Below, in pieces: positions 48,797 to 60,081 of a stretch of DNA of 64,000 bases; position 1 is the stretch's first letter; each line of letters begins with the position of its first letter. Position numbers and translations under genes: made by a program. Source of the DNA: Circinella minor (taxonomy: Eukaryota; Mucoromycota; Mucoromycetes; Mucorales; Lichtheimiaceae). The stretch is from the NCBI GenBank assembly GCA_016758965.1, contig JAEPRB010000125.1, forward strand, positions 53,456 through 117,455. Direction: 5' to 3'. The notes beneath the pieces are model-generated. The model saw nothing but the letters and a program-made list of their open reading frames with translations. It ran no database searches and was not told the origin of the DNA.

Positions 48797-48985
48797 GTTA
48801 CTGTTGTGTCTATTTGCCGTCCTAATTCTCCTGATCTTAATCCAATTGAGCTGTCTTCGTCGTGGTTAAAAAAAAGTAAGTCAAACGAAAAAAATTACTG
48901 GAAGCTAAGACACTTGTGACGAGAATTAGCGAGGCTTCTAATAGTTTGAAGCTGAGTGATTTTAAAGGGCTTGTTGGGCATTCTC
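48797..48985 (+). pseudogene. Tc1/mariner-like transposase, second C-terminal remnant
   Basis: The plus-strand reading CRPNSPDLNPIELSSSW contains the canonical SPDLNPIE motif of Tc1/IS630 transposases. A frame change in the A-rich stretch near 48885-48895 leads into LLEAKTLVTRISEASNS, LKLSDFKGLVGHSHECLNM and a stop at about 48985. Everything upstream of the motif is lost. It lies head to head with the minus-strand fragment and comes from a different transposase lineage. Confidence 0.7.
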
Positions 48986-49199
48986 ATGAATGCTTGAACA
49001 TGCGTTGTAATAGGCAAGTGCTATGAGGAAATTTTCCTTGACGCGTTGATGACAGTAAAAAAAAAAAGCTCATGCATTTTATTGGCTCATCCAATTTATT
49101 TTTGATCAGATATAAAAAAAATCATTGAATCGGGAAAGGGGGGGAGGAGTACCATGTGGGAAGGGATATAGATAGAGGCAAAATACAAAGGTATGTTCA

Positions 49200-50372
49200 T
49201 TACTCATAACGCAGGACGCAGCCACGAGAGCTGTCTTGCTTTCCATCAATCAAGTCATTCAGGGTCGTCAAGGTTTTGGTATATCTGGCTTCGATTTTCT
49301 CAGGCTGGGCGGACTCCTTGCAGTAGTGCCAAAAGACATCGTTTATAGCCAGTAGCTTCTTGATATTCACCAGGGTACAAAAGGAAGGCAAGTTTTCCAC
49401 GCTATCAGCAAATTTTAGGTGGGCAATTTCGACAAAAGTGTACAAACCAGTGGCAACTAATCGCATTAAAGAAAAAAGTAATGTGTGCATACCTGGAACG
49501 AGAAGGGGTTGTCAGTGTTATACCAATGCTCGCCTTTTTTTGACTTCCTTACCTCCATGAATTTGAAACGCTATTGCTCCATCTAACTTGTTGACATCAA
49601 TGGCATTTTTACAGAAGGTAATCAAGCACAGGGTATCAATGCAAAGGCTGTATTGCACACCAGATCGTTGGTTCACCTTGGCTTCGCCAAAGCCAATGCT
49701 ATTCATGAATTCCAGATGGGGCTTTACGCTGATGACAGCATCGGGCCGAAAGTTGCCGTTTTCATTTGGCAGCGAATTTGTCCAACATAAATGTACGAGC
49801 TTGTCAGGGTCGCTCACAAGACAGGACAGAACAGGGTCATAGTACGTACTCCAGAGTTCGGTTTCATTGATAGCATCGTGGCTTTTCAAGGAAACGGTGG
49901 GCAGCTTCTGCGGTCTAAAAGATAAAAAGAAGGTCAGCCATCTTGCTAAGCAATATCCAGATAAACATCACATACAGGTTGACGACACCTCGTACGATCC
50001 TCTTGGGTCCATAGGCCATTTTCGATGCCATAATGTAAAGATTAAGCATGGTCTGCTCCCGATCTGTTGTTCCAAGGGCAAGGTTGGAGAGAGTGGTCGT
50101 CAAGGTAAACAGCTCTTCTTGGGGGCATGGTAGATCCAGGTCAACCACTTCCGACACCAGTTCAGTAGTCAGGTCGGTCAATAGGGACTTTGAGAAGACT
50201 CTTTCGGCAATAAGGCTTTGCTGGTTCTTGCAAAGGACAAACGTGTGGGTATGGGCAGCCAATTCGTGGATATACGATTCAATGGGAAGAGTCTGATGCT
50301 TACGTATGGATCATGCCGCGGATGATGGCTTGATAAGACTTGAACAGCTGGGTAACATTGGTGAAGTATTTA
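49200..50372 (-). CDS. Truncated paralog of the PD-(D/E)XK-like protein
   Basis: Three exons splice cleanly: 50292-49976, 49914-49553 and 49492-49200, giving 323 C-terminal residues. The block CWTNSLPNENGNFRPDAV is followed by IGFGEAK; Asp to Glu is again 19 residues. Before it are RIVRGVVNL and ETELWSTYYDPVLSCLV, and after it CLITFCKNAIDVNKLDGAI, FQIHG and GLYTFVEIAHL. This aligns with the gene at 43343-45825 along the second half, while the sequence is strongly diverged. Upstream, QLFKSYQAIIRGMIH (about 50353-50309) is in another frame, joined through ACGTAAGC, and stops a little further up, so the N-terminal half is missing or damaged. Base composition is less AT-rich than the surroundings. 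Confidence 0.6.
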
Positions 50373-50753
50373 TGGATATTGATTTAACAGGAAAATAAGG
50401 TAAGAATAAAATGATAACATAATAAGTCTTGTGAGAATCTTTCAGGTGTTTTATTATATAAAAAATAATAGGATGATAAAAAGATAAAAAAAGATATTAG
50501 AATAAATATTTCTATTACAAGTAAGTTTTATATATATATATATATATATATATGTTCTAGATGTGTATTTTCCTGTATTTGTAGATGATGGTATATTATG
50601 ATAAATTGTATATTATGTGATTATGAATAAATAAATTATGTTTGATTATTATGTTTGTGTTATATTATTATAAGGTGTCATTGTGGTAGAATTATTAATT
50701 GTGTATTTAGAAGACAATCGATGTGAGATTATTTTAGTGTTTTTATATTTAGT
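50373..50753. other. AT-rich spacer with (TA)n
   Basis: Very AT-rich, with a TA microsatellite at 50529-50553. It interrupts the less AT-rich mosaic on both sides. No gene seen. Confidence 0.5.
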
Positions 50754-51369
50754 TTAATATATTTGAATTATCTGAGATGAAGGATTGATGTGTGCCATAC
50801 GACAATTGGTGTTCTTGAACATCCATGGGTTATTAGGATTGCAAACTGGGCTAATGTCTTCATGGAGGATAATCACGTCATCATTGATGGCCAGCTTGGT
50901 TTCATTGGTATTGCCGTCATCATGGGGAACACGAGTGCTGCCTATTGCTTTGTTAGTGTCCGCCGTTGCTTGTTGAACAGAATTATTGATTTCAATTATG
51001 GTTGCAGGAATGTTCTCATCTGTTGGTACCAAGCGAAGATCTAACGAAGAGTCGATTAAATTCAGTACCTGCTAGGTCTGCCTTCATAACATTGGTTGAA
51101 TCCTTGCGGTTTTTCCCAAAACCGCAAGTAATCGGCAGAATTTATCCATGATTTGTAGCTGGAATGAATGGTCCTGTCTCGTTCAGAATTAGTGTTAAAA
51201 TACTTGGAGAGGATGTTGGTATATCGTTGTTGAGCTTAATGCCTATCCAAACAATCAAAGGTCTCGATAAAGCTTTTGAAGGAGAGGTAATTAGCACGGT
51301 CTAACCACCACTGAACGTCATTGGGAATGGTGGTCACCAACGCCTTTTGTTTTTTTTCTTAGGAGGCAT
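50754..51369 (-). pseudogene. Degenerate gene fragment, unknown family
   Basis: The minus strand starts with MPPKKKNK at 51369. Pieces in changing frames follow: NDVQWWLDRANYLSFKSF, FNTNSERDRTIHSSYKSW, YLRFWEKPQGFNQCYEGRPS, and finally an open frame MVPTDENIPATIIEINNS that ends near 50754. The pieces look like genuine protein, broken by frame changes and stops. I have no family name. It may be the remains of another element-borne gene; another open frame upstream (51359-51688, minus) overlaps its start. Confidence 0.35.
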
Positions 51370-51889
51370 TGTCGTATTTGAGTGAAGAAAGGCACTTTTT
51401 TTGTAAGACACGGTGGTGTTTGTATTGTTTATTGATTGTGATTGGCTGACAATGGCAAAAAAATAATATTCCCACCCTTTGTTTTTTTTTCTCCATCTTG
51501 TGCTTGTTATAGGTAAGGATTGATATAGAGGATGGTTTAGGTGACATTGTTGGAGTTGCTCTATTACTAGTAGTCGGTGAAGGTCTTGCTGGAGTCTTCT
51601 TGTAGGGTTGGAGACGAACGTTGATTGTTACCTGCGTATGCATCGTTTCACGAACATGCGTGTGGGTTTCTCCACATCCAGAATGCATTGAAACTAGTAT
51701 TCAACCCTTTGTTGTTGAACGTTCATGATACTGCTCCTATGAATCATACTTTAATGGACATGGGATGTCGGGTTTCTGGTTCCTAAATCAGTCATATTTC
51801 GAACGGCTTCATGGATTATGACTAATCACCTTTTTTTTATTATTATTATGTGTTTGCCTGCTGTCATACTCTACAACACCCATTTGGAT

Positions 51890-52060
51890 AAAACCTTGAC
51901 GACCTTGAATGACTTGATTGAGGGAAAGCAAGACAGCTCTCGTAGCTGTGTTTTGCGTTATGAGCAATGAACACACCTTTGTCTTTTGTCTCTATTCACA
52001 TGGTACTCCTCCCCCTTCCCCGATTCAATGATTTTTTTTATCCCCTTTGATCAATAAAGG
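51890..52060 (+). pseudogene. Inverted duplicate of the 3' end of the truncated paralog
   Basis: The plus-strand reading KTLTTLNDLIEGKQDSSRSC then VLRYEQ and stop is almost identical to the C-terminus of the minus-strand paralog (KTLTTLNDLIDGKQDSSRGC, VLRYE). The similarity continues past the stop into non-coding DNA (CACATGGTACTCCTCCCCC, GATTCAATGATTTTTTTTAT). It is a second, 5'-truncated copy in opposite orientation. Confidence 0.8.
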
Positions 52061-52098
52061 AAATCTTTGTGTCTCTTTCTTTTATTCATTAGGGAATA

Positions 52099-52231
52099 GG
52101 GGGTTTCAAAAATGAAAAATTAATCTTTTGAAATCTGCGAAATTTCGCAGACTTCGTAGACTTCAAGAAGTATAAACTGCGTCTCAAGAGACGCAGATTT
52201 CAATTTCGCAGATTTCATTTTTGAAACCCCC
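52099..52231. mobile_element. 133-bp palindromic MITE with TA flanks
   Basis: The ends GGGGGTTTCAAAAATGAAA and its perfect inverse are both flanked by TA (52097-52098, 52232-52233). Two further palindromes lie inside: CTGCGAAATTTCGCAG at about 52135-52150 and CTGCGTCTC-AA-GAGACGCAG at about 52178-52197. Non-coding; typical of a Tc1/mariner-derived miniature element or foldback. Confidence 0.75.
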
Positions 52232-53307
52232 TATTCACACTTTTCTTGTTTTAATTAAATGATTTACTAGTTACACATTCCGACTCTTGAAGGTTGTTAT
52301 GTACATGCAAAGTGAAATGCTGCACCCCTTGTGAGTTTATGCAAGTATCTTTCGATTTGCACAATGGCATCCAAATTAAGGCGGCGAACTGGCGATTCTG
52401 GTTATTCCTTTGGCTTTTGATTGCTGTTATGGTATGGTCAGCAAAGTATCTTTCGAAATTCAACCCAAAATGAAGCACGTATCAAGTATCGGTTAATGGG
52501 GTCGCTTTATCGTTGAAAGTAAGTATATATTATTTTGCGTTTGTACGTATTTGTTTTTTTTTTTAGAAACTGTCCATTTGATATTCTATATTACTTGTGC
52601 AGGACTATTTTTACACAATAGTTGATGGGAAGGATTCATGGTCAACCAAGTATATAACTCATTGGAAAGGCAAATCAATAATTGACCCACAAAACGTGTC
52701 TTCTGGATGTTCATTATATCGTAACAACCAGGTTGCTTTGGATTCAAAGTCATCAATAAATGACAAATTCATAAATTATCAGTTATTATTGTAATAAAAG
52801 AATCAAATAAGCAAAACAATATTTTTTTTAATTGACACACAAAAAAGGGAACCGATAGCTATAAAAATAACAAGGCAACAGTGATATTTGATTATGTACT
52901 ATGTGTATACTACCTCTTGTGTGTGGATGCACATAAAACGTTTTTTAGGGAAAAATAGTAAGAAAGGGAAGACATATATATATATATGTAGTATGGTTCA
53001 ATTAAACTTTCTTGATTGAGTATTTGCTGGAAGTCGTTGCGAACATGTGTAACAACTTTTGCTGACATCAAGCGAAAATATTCATTCTTGATAGAAACAT
53101 ATTTTTATAAACCTTCCCGCCATATATATATATATATAATTTTGAAAAACACAGTTCTCTCATGGTGGGGGTTGCAATAGTAATCTTATTATTAGTGGAG
53201 TTTATCGTCCCTAAATAGCAGCAAATATGAAATAAAAATACGCCCTTTTTGAATACACATTAACACCGCACGTTTATAGCCACGGCAAATAGACACAACG
53301 GTAAAAT
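52232..53307. other. Mosaic spacer to the right terminus at 53311
   Basis: Contains a 65-codon open stretch at 52597-52794 (+), preceded by a possible acceptor, that reads DYFYTIVDGKDSWSTKYITH; it may be an exon remnant of an unknown gene. The rest is AT-rich with (TA)n near 52975-52986 and 53123-53138. No defensible gene. Confidence 0.35.
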
Positions 53308-53313
53308 CCTGTA

Positions 53314-54232
53314 TGCAACACTCTTTTTTTTTTGAATCCTACTTTCTATGCCTCATAGCTTCAATGATAATGTAAAATATTTTAAACAAATCCATCTCCA
53401 GGTGATAGAATATACTGAGAATAGCATCCGAGTGTATATTCGTATATGAATGTAATAATACACACCACATAGTGTAAAGTAAATATTAATGTATTATTCT
53501 TATATATCACAAGAATATACACAAACACAGTGACGTCTCATTTTTATTATTATTATTATTACGTATTATCAGATGGATTATTTCTTATTATCATCATACG
53601 TATGATAAATATCAGCTATGTATAACGTACATAATCATAAAAATAGTAATAAGAGTCTAATGATTTAATTAAAGCTATTCATTTTATATATTTTTCTGGT
53701 TTATATGTGTCAAAATAGAAATCTGACTTTATCATTGGTATACGTATCTCATTATACATAATCAGATTTTTTTTTCTCTTTCTTTGCACACCTAACAAAT
53801 AGAGTTGGTTATCTTTCCTTATTACCAACCAACTTTTTTTTTTTTTTACTTTGTTGTAATAATTATCTTCTTCTCCCCTCCCCTCCCCCCAACCTTTTTC
53901 CCTTCTTTCAAAAAAGAAAAGAAAAGCATCCTTTAATTAGATGAAGACTAATTCTAAAACAGATAATTTTTATTTTTCAAGTGGACAATACAATAAAACA
54001 ATCAAGTGGTGAGATTATTTATTATCCATGTGTTTTTGTGTGACTAAATTCAATTTCCGTTCAAACAATCTGTTTTGGGGATTTCAACGGCGATCCCATT
54101 TTCCCCTTTTTCCTTTTCCCTTTTCCCACCTTTTTTTTTTTAAACAACTAGAAAAGAAATACGAAAAGAAATGAAGAAATAACTGTACGAGATACTTACA
54201 CACATACGTACACAAAATAAAAATAAAATAAA
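53314..54232. promoter_or_regulatory. Promoter region of the thioredoxin-like ferredoxin gene
   Basis: AT-rich with strong pyrimidine runs at 53830-53910 (T12, then CT/CCCC) and a C-rich stretch at 54096-54130, followed by an A-rich leader directly before the ATG. No other feature seen. Confidence 0.4.
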
Positions 54233-55378
54233 ATGGAATGGTTATCAAAATGTGTGAATAATTTATACTCCTCTTCATCCTGTCCTGATGATTGTGTAGC
54301 ATCTTGTTTACCACCTCTTCAAACAACATCTTTACCTAGTGTACTTACGACGAAACAAGAAGAATGTTCAGGTTGTATGAAACCATGTACATTACATCCT
54401 ATTGTTCCAACAAAAGAACTTCAAATTGATCAATCACGTCCATTAAAGAATACTGTTCCTGGTTATGCTATCCATTTTATTATTTTGACAGGTAAAACAG
54501 ATTGGCCTGCTCATCTTGAAGATGAAGAAAATGGATTAGCCCAAGCATTGATTGAAGCCATTCAAAAGGATAAGAAAAAACAACCTACAACAAAATGGAT
54601 ACGAGATGAACCGAATCGATTTCTTCCATTAAGATGGACAACAACAACAACGACACAAATGGTGGAGCAAAAACCCAATCATCGGATTATGGTAACAAAT
54701 GCCTCTTTACCATCACGTTATTCAAATCAACGTCATGCGCATGATGTGATATTGATGCCAGATAACGTTATTATTGCTAATGTTACTCCGCGAAGAGCAA
54801 CGGCTTTGTTGGATTTTGTTTATGGATGTCCATCGGGTTTTGTAACGTATCCTTCACCTTATACGAATTTGTTATTGGTATGTGGTCATGCAAGAAAAGA
54901 TAAGCGTTGTGGTACAATAGGACCCATGCTTCTAACGGCATTAGAAGATGCATTGAAACTATGTCAGGTTGAAGCTCAAGTGGCTTTGGTTAGTCATCTT
55001 GGAGGTAATTATTACGAATAAATGATTATTTATGTATATATATATATATATATATAATTATATGGTATGATGTGGAGCATTACCAATCTATCATTCATAG
55101 TATTTAAACTTGTTGATGGATTAGTAATGATAATAAATATAGGACATGCATTCGCTGGAAACCTTGTAATTTATACACATCAAGGACAAAGAGCTATCTG
55201 GTATGGTCGAGTAACACCATGTCACTGTCTTGATATTATTCAACAATCAGTAGTAGAAGATCGAGTTATTCAAGAATTATTACGTGCAGTATTTCAAGCT
55301 GGTTGTGCAAAAGATACTCCTTCTCCACAACAACAACAACAACAGTGTGTTTCTTCAGCTGCGTTACTTGATTGGTGA
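54233..55378 (+). CDS. Apd1/Aim32-type sucrase/ferredoxin-like protein, 2 exons, 335 aa
   Basis: Exons 54233-55004 and 55143-55378 close over 336 codons. The N-terminus has a Cys cluster ECSGCMKPCTLHP and then the TGKTDWPAHLED segment. The C-terminal thioredoxin-like domain has CGHARKDKRCG (His and Cys that bind the cluster in Apd1) and SHLGGHAFAGN, assembled across the intron, then WYGRVTPCH. These are the hallmarks of the Apd1/Aim32 family, whose yeast members bind a 2Fe-2S cluster through Cys and His ligands in the cytosol (Apd1) or mitochondria (Aim32) and protect against redox stress. A poly-Gln run lies near the C-terminus. Which of the two groups this belongs to is unclear; no clear mitochondrial presequence is seen. 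Confidence 0.88.
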
Positions 55379-55872
55379 TCAAATTTGTTTATTTGTACCT
55401 TTTAGTTCTATATGACTTTCTGTTATATTAAACAATTTGCTTTTTATAATTTTTGTTTTTTACTTATCTAATGTTATCCTAGTAATGGTGTTGCTTTGTT
55501 TCTTTAAATCAATTAGCATTTTCTCACCCATTTTATACACACACACATATATATATATACAAACCTCATAATATCTTTTACTGCAATATAGCATAATAAA
55601 GAAAAAAAAAGTGTACTGTAACAATTTTGATTTGCTAAAAAGTGTTAGTAAAATGAAATTTATTGGATAAGATCAAAATCCACAGTTTCATTGGATACAA
55701 GTCCGCTTTAGCATATGTGAGTGCAACCGCCACTACTGTAATACCCCCTCTCTTACTCGACACGCAAGGTGTGTAGCATATAACACTATGATATGATATA
55801 ACTAATTCATCCATCTAGTAATCCCATCCATCCATCCATATTAAATAATGTTATCCTATTCATTCATATTAG
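55379..55872. other. Intergenic region, RPL12 promoter side
   Basis: 3' flank of the ferredoxin-like gene and promoter of RPL12. (CA/TA) repeats near 55538-55560 and CCATCCATCCATCC near 55826. No gene seen. Confidence 0.45.
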
Positions 55873-56819
55873 ATGCCTCCTAAATTCGACCCTACAGAGG
55901 TAAAGATCATCTACTTGCGCGCCACTGGTAAGGATAAAATATATACATATATATATTTTTATATATAATTCAAAAGCAACTTTTTTTTTTTGAATGAAGC
56001 CCAAAAAAAAAAAAAAAGACAATTTAAAAAAATAAAAATATAGACTAATTGTTTTTTTTATTATTAATTTAGGTGGTGAATTGGCTGCTTCTTCAGCTCT
56101 CGGTACGTCAATTTCATTATCAAAACGACAATGACCAACATTACAAGAACTTTTTTTTTTAATACCACAAATAATAAGAAACGAACTAATATATATATAT
56201 ATATATCTATACGACAATTTCTTTTTAAAAAAAAATTATAGCCCCCAAGATCGGTCCTCTTGGTTTGTCTCCCAAGAAGGTCGGTGAAGACATCATGAAG
56301 GGCACCAAGGACTGGAAGGGTTTGCGCGTTACCATTCAATTGACTATTCAAAACCGTCAAGCTCAAGTTTCCGTTGTTCCTTCTGCTTCCTCCTTGGTCA
56401 TCAAGGCTTTGAAGGAACCTCCACGTGACCGTAAGAAGGACAAGAACAGTATGTATTAATTTATATTATATATATATATATATTGGAGTATATAATCCAA
56501 TTAAAATATGAATTTTTTTTAATATTATTTTAGTTAAGCATACTGGTAACATTACTCTTGATGATATTATTGAAATTGCCCGTACTATGCGTTACAAGTC
56601 CTTCGCTCGTGAATTGTCTGGTACCGTTAAGGAAATCCTTGGTACTGCTCACTCTGTCGGTTGTACCGTTGATGGTCAAAGCCCTCAAGATCTTTGCCAA
56701 GCTATTGATGCTGGTGAAGTTGAGATCCCCGTAAGTTAACATTCCCTTTCCCTTTTATTCAATTTATTGCATTAAAAAAAAAGAACCCAAACTAACTTTT
56801 ATGTATATAGGAGAAATAA
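55873..56819 (+). CDS. RPL12: 60S ribosomal protein L12 (uL11), 5 exons, 165 aa
   Basis: Exons 55873-55927, 56073-56102, 56242-56448, 56534-56730, 56811-56819 close over 166 codons, the exact length of the family. The protein starts [11 protein letters not shown]; it contains [19 protein letters not shown], the rRNA-binding KPRDRKK-like segment ([10 protein letters not shown]) and the C-terminal domain [14 protein letters not shown]. It forms the base of the ribosomal stalk and contacts translation GTPases. After Met removal the N-terminus is Pro-Pro-Lys, the X-Pro-Lys substrate motif of the methyltransferase encoded next door. Codon choice in exons 3 and 4 favours C-ending codons (GTC, AAG, ATC), as in highly expressed genes. 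Confidence 0.98.
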
Positions 56820-57221
56820 ACGTTGTTGTATTTTTCAAATTCTCTACAATAAAAAAAAGAGGCTTTGCCTAAAAAGAAATCATATAAAAAAGAGTAGATA
56901 TGAAAATGGATTATTTTTGGTTATATTTGAAGGTCATATTATTATATGATATTTGTGTATATGAGTAAGAGAAAAGAGAGATGTATTGTGTGGATCAACC
57001 AAATGGATAAAAAAAAAGAATTAGAAATGGTGTCTTTTGGAGGAAGAAAAAACTGATGTAAATTGTTGTTATTGATCAAGTGTACCCTTCCCCGCAATAC
57101 AACGGATAATCAATAACATTTAAGATGATGATGATTCAATTGGTTTTAACATGTACCTAATATTTAAAAATTATTATTTGATTAAATTCTTTATCATCTT
57201 TTATTTTCAATTTCAAGGAAC
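56820..57221. other. Convergent spacer between RPL12 and the methyltransferase
   Basis: 402 bp of AT-rich DNA holding the 3' regions of both genes. No other feature. Confidence 0.6.
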
Positions 57222-58391
<1,170 letters not shown>

Positions 58392-58770
58392 GTTGCTTTA
58401 AGTTTGAAAAGAAAGAGAGAGATAATAAAAAATTTACGCCTATAAAGCAGCTGTATAAAAAAAAAACAGTCGCCATGTCAAATATTTATGCAATTCCAAC
58501 TTATTTTGTTCTTGGCTATATTTTTTGATTTCCTTTATTCTTGTTCCTTAAAACTCTATATAAAAATAAATATTTTAGTTTCATCATGTTGATGAAAGTT
58601 CAAATTACAACAAGTGTATACCACATCATTTTAGCTCATGCGCTATCAACAGAAAAGGTCAAAAAGTGGGACTATTTAGGTTTACAAACTTCCTCGAATA
58701 AAAAAAAAATAAAAAAATAAAAAAAAAAGGAACAACGAGTTAAAAGTATATTGACTATTTTACCAAAACA
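58392..58770. promoter_or_regulatory. Divergent promoter of NTMT1 and BRCC36
   Basis: 379 bp between two divergent starts; A-tracts at 58699-58728 and no recognised site. Confidence 0.4.
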
Positions 58771-59972
58771 ATGAAACAGGAAGAGATCATTGGTATGCTC
58801 ATTGGTGAATGGCAGGTAAATAATTTGAATTTTTGGATATGTACTATCTTTCTATATACATATATAAAATTTTAAAAAGTGTGTATGTGTGTACCTATTA
58901 TTTATATATAGGGTTTACGAAATACAAATCCATTTATGACAAATCGAGCCATTGCTAGTGTGGAAGGTGTTTCACTACTTACAAGATCTGACAAACGTAA
59001 AGATAGAGTAGAAATTGCTCCTGAACAACTTCATCTTGCAGCACTCGAAGCAGAGGTAAAAAAAAAATATCATATTTATTATATTATACTTGTTTTTTTT
59101 TTTTTTTTTTTACTTAAACATGTGTTATATATATATATATTCGTTTGTAGCAAATCAGTAAACGTTTAAATCGAAAGATGTGTGTTATAGGATGGGTAAA
59201 TATATAATAAATTAAACAAACTCAGTATTTTTGTTTCATATAATAATTATCAATCCATCAGTACCATAGTCATCCTCATATTACTGTATTTCCATCTCAT
59301 GTTGGTAAGAACCTAAATAGAAAATATATATATATATATATATAAAGAAAGGTTCTTCTAATCCTGTTTTTTTCATTCAACTATAGATTTACGAACTCAA
59401 TTATCGCAACAATATTTGGATAGTCATTTTTTCGGTATCATTATCTCATGTTTCGATAGTAGTTCAGATCATATTCAACGAGTTCAAATTACCTGTTTTC
59501 AAGCTGAACAAGCATCTGATGGAACGGTATCACGAGTCAATGTTCCTATTGAAATCATACCAAGTTATACCATGTCATCTGTCATGCGTGAAACCTTTTT
59601 AGATTTACCGAAACGAATGTTTGAAGAACATAATAAAGAATATGAAGCAGCCACATCAAAAAGAATACAGTATAATGATCAAAGAAATGTCACATCCGAT
59701 ATCATGACCGAATTATATAATACGGGTGTATATGGTCAATCAATTACACATCTTGTTGATAATGTCATTTGTCCTGCTACTCAAATATTAGAAAATACTT
59801 CAAAAGAATTAGATCAAAAGGTACATCATATTTTTAACACTACAATAATGATGAATAATAATAGTACAGTATTTTTTTTTTTTTTTTTTTATGAAATATG
59901 TAGATTGAACAAGTAAAACAAAAACTTTCTGAATCTCAAAAAAGGAATGACGCAGTTCTTATTGAGCTTTGA
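58771..59972 (+). CDS. BRCC3: BRCC36-type Lys63-specific deubiquitinase, 6 exons, 259 aa
   Basis: Exons 58771-58815, 58912-59055, 59151-59195, 59262-59304, 59387-59820, 59904-59972 close over 260 codons. It is an MPN+/JAMM metalloprotease: the catalytic Glu13 in MLIGEWQ, and the zinc site in WYHSHPHITVFPSHVD (His80, His82, Asp93). RRSDKRKDRVEI in human BRCC36 corresponds to TRSDKRKDRVEIAPEQL here. The C-terminal half (VPIEIIPSYTMSSV, then helices with KELDQKIEQVKQKLSES) matches the dimerisation coiled coil. The insert present in animals between strands 1 and 2 is shortened. In animals BRCC36 needs an Abraxas-type pseudo-MPN partner (BRISC, BRCA1-A); none is in this window. Confidence 0.93.
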
Positions 59973-60081
59973 ATAAAAAAATAAAACATTTTTTTTATAA
60001 AGATACACGGTGTCTCTCTCTCTCCTTATCTTCTCCTTTTATTATTATTTGAGCTAATATCGTTATCTACATAATAAAACA

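Larger units (their letters stand above)
48238..53311. mobile_element. Candidate second, decayed element with the same terminus
   Basis: The left terminus CAGGATTTTTCC at 48238 and the inverted terminus at 53311 (CAGGATTTTACC when reversed) are both flanked by TA. The left end is followed by a phased array of TGGCG motifs like that of the first element; the right end is not. The interior holds two transposase fragments, a truncated PD-(D/E)XK-like paralog, an inverted duplicate of its 3' end and a MITE, so it is a mosaic. Pairing of the two ends into one element is an inference. Confidence 0.4.
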
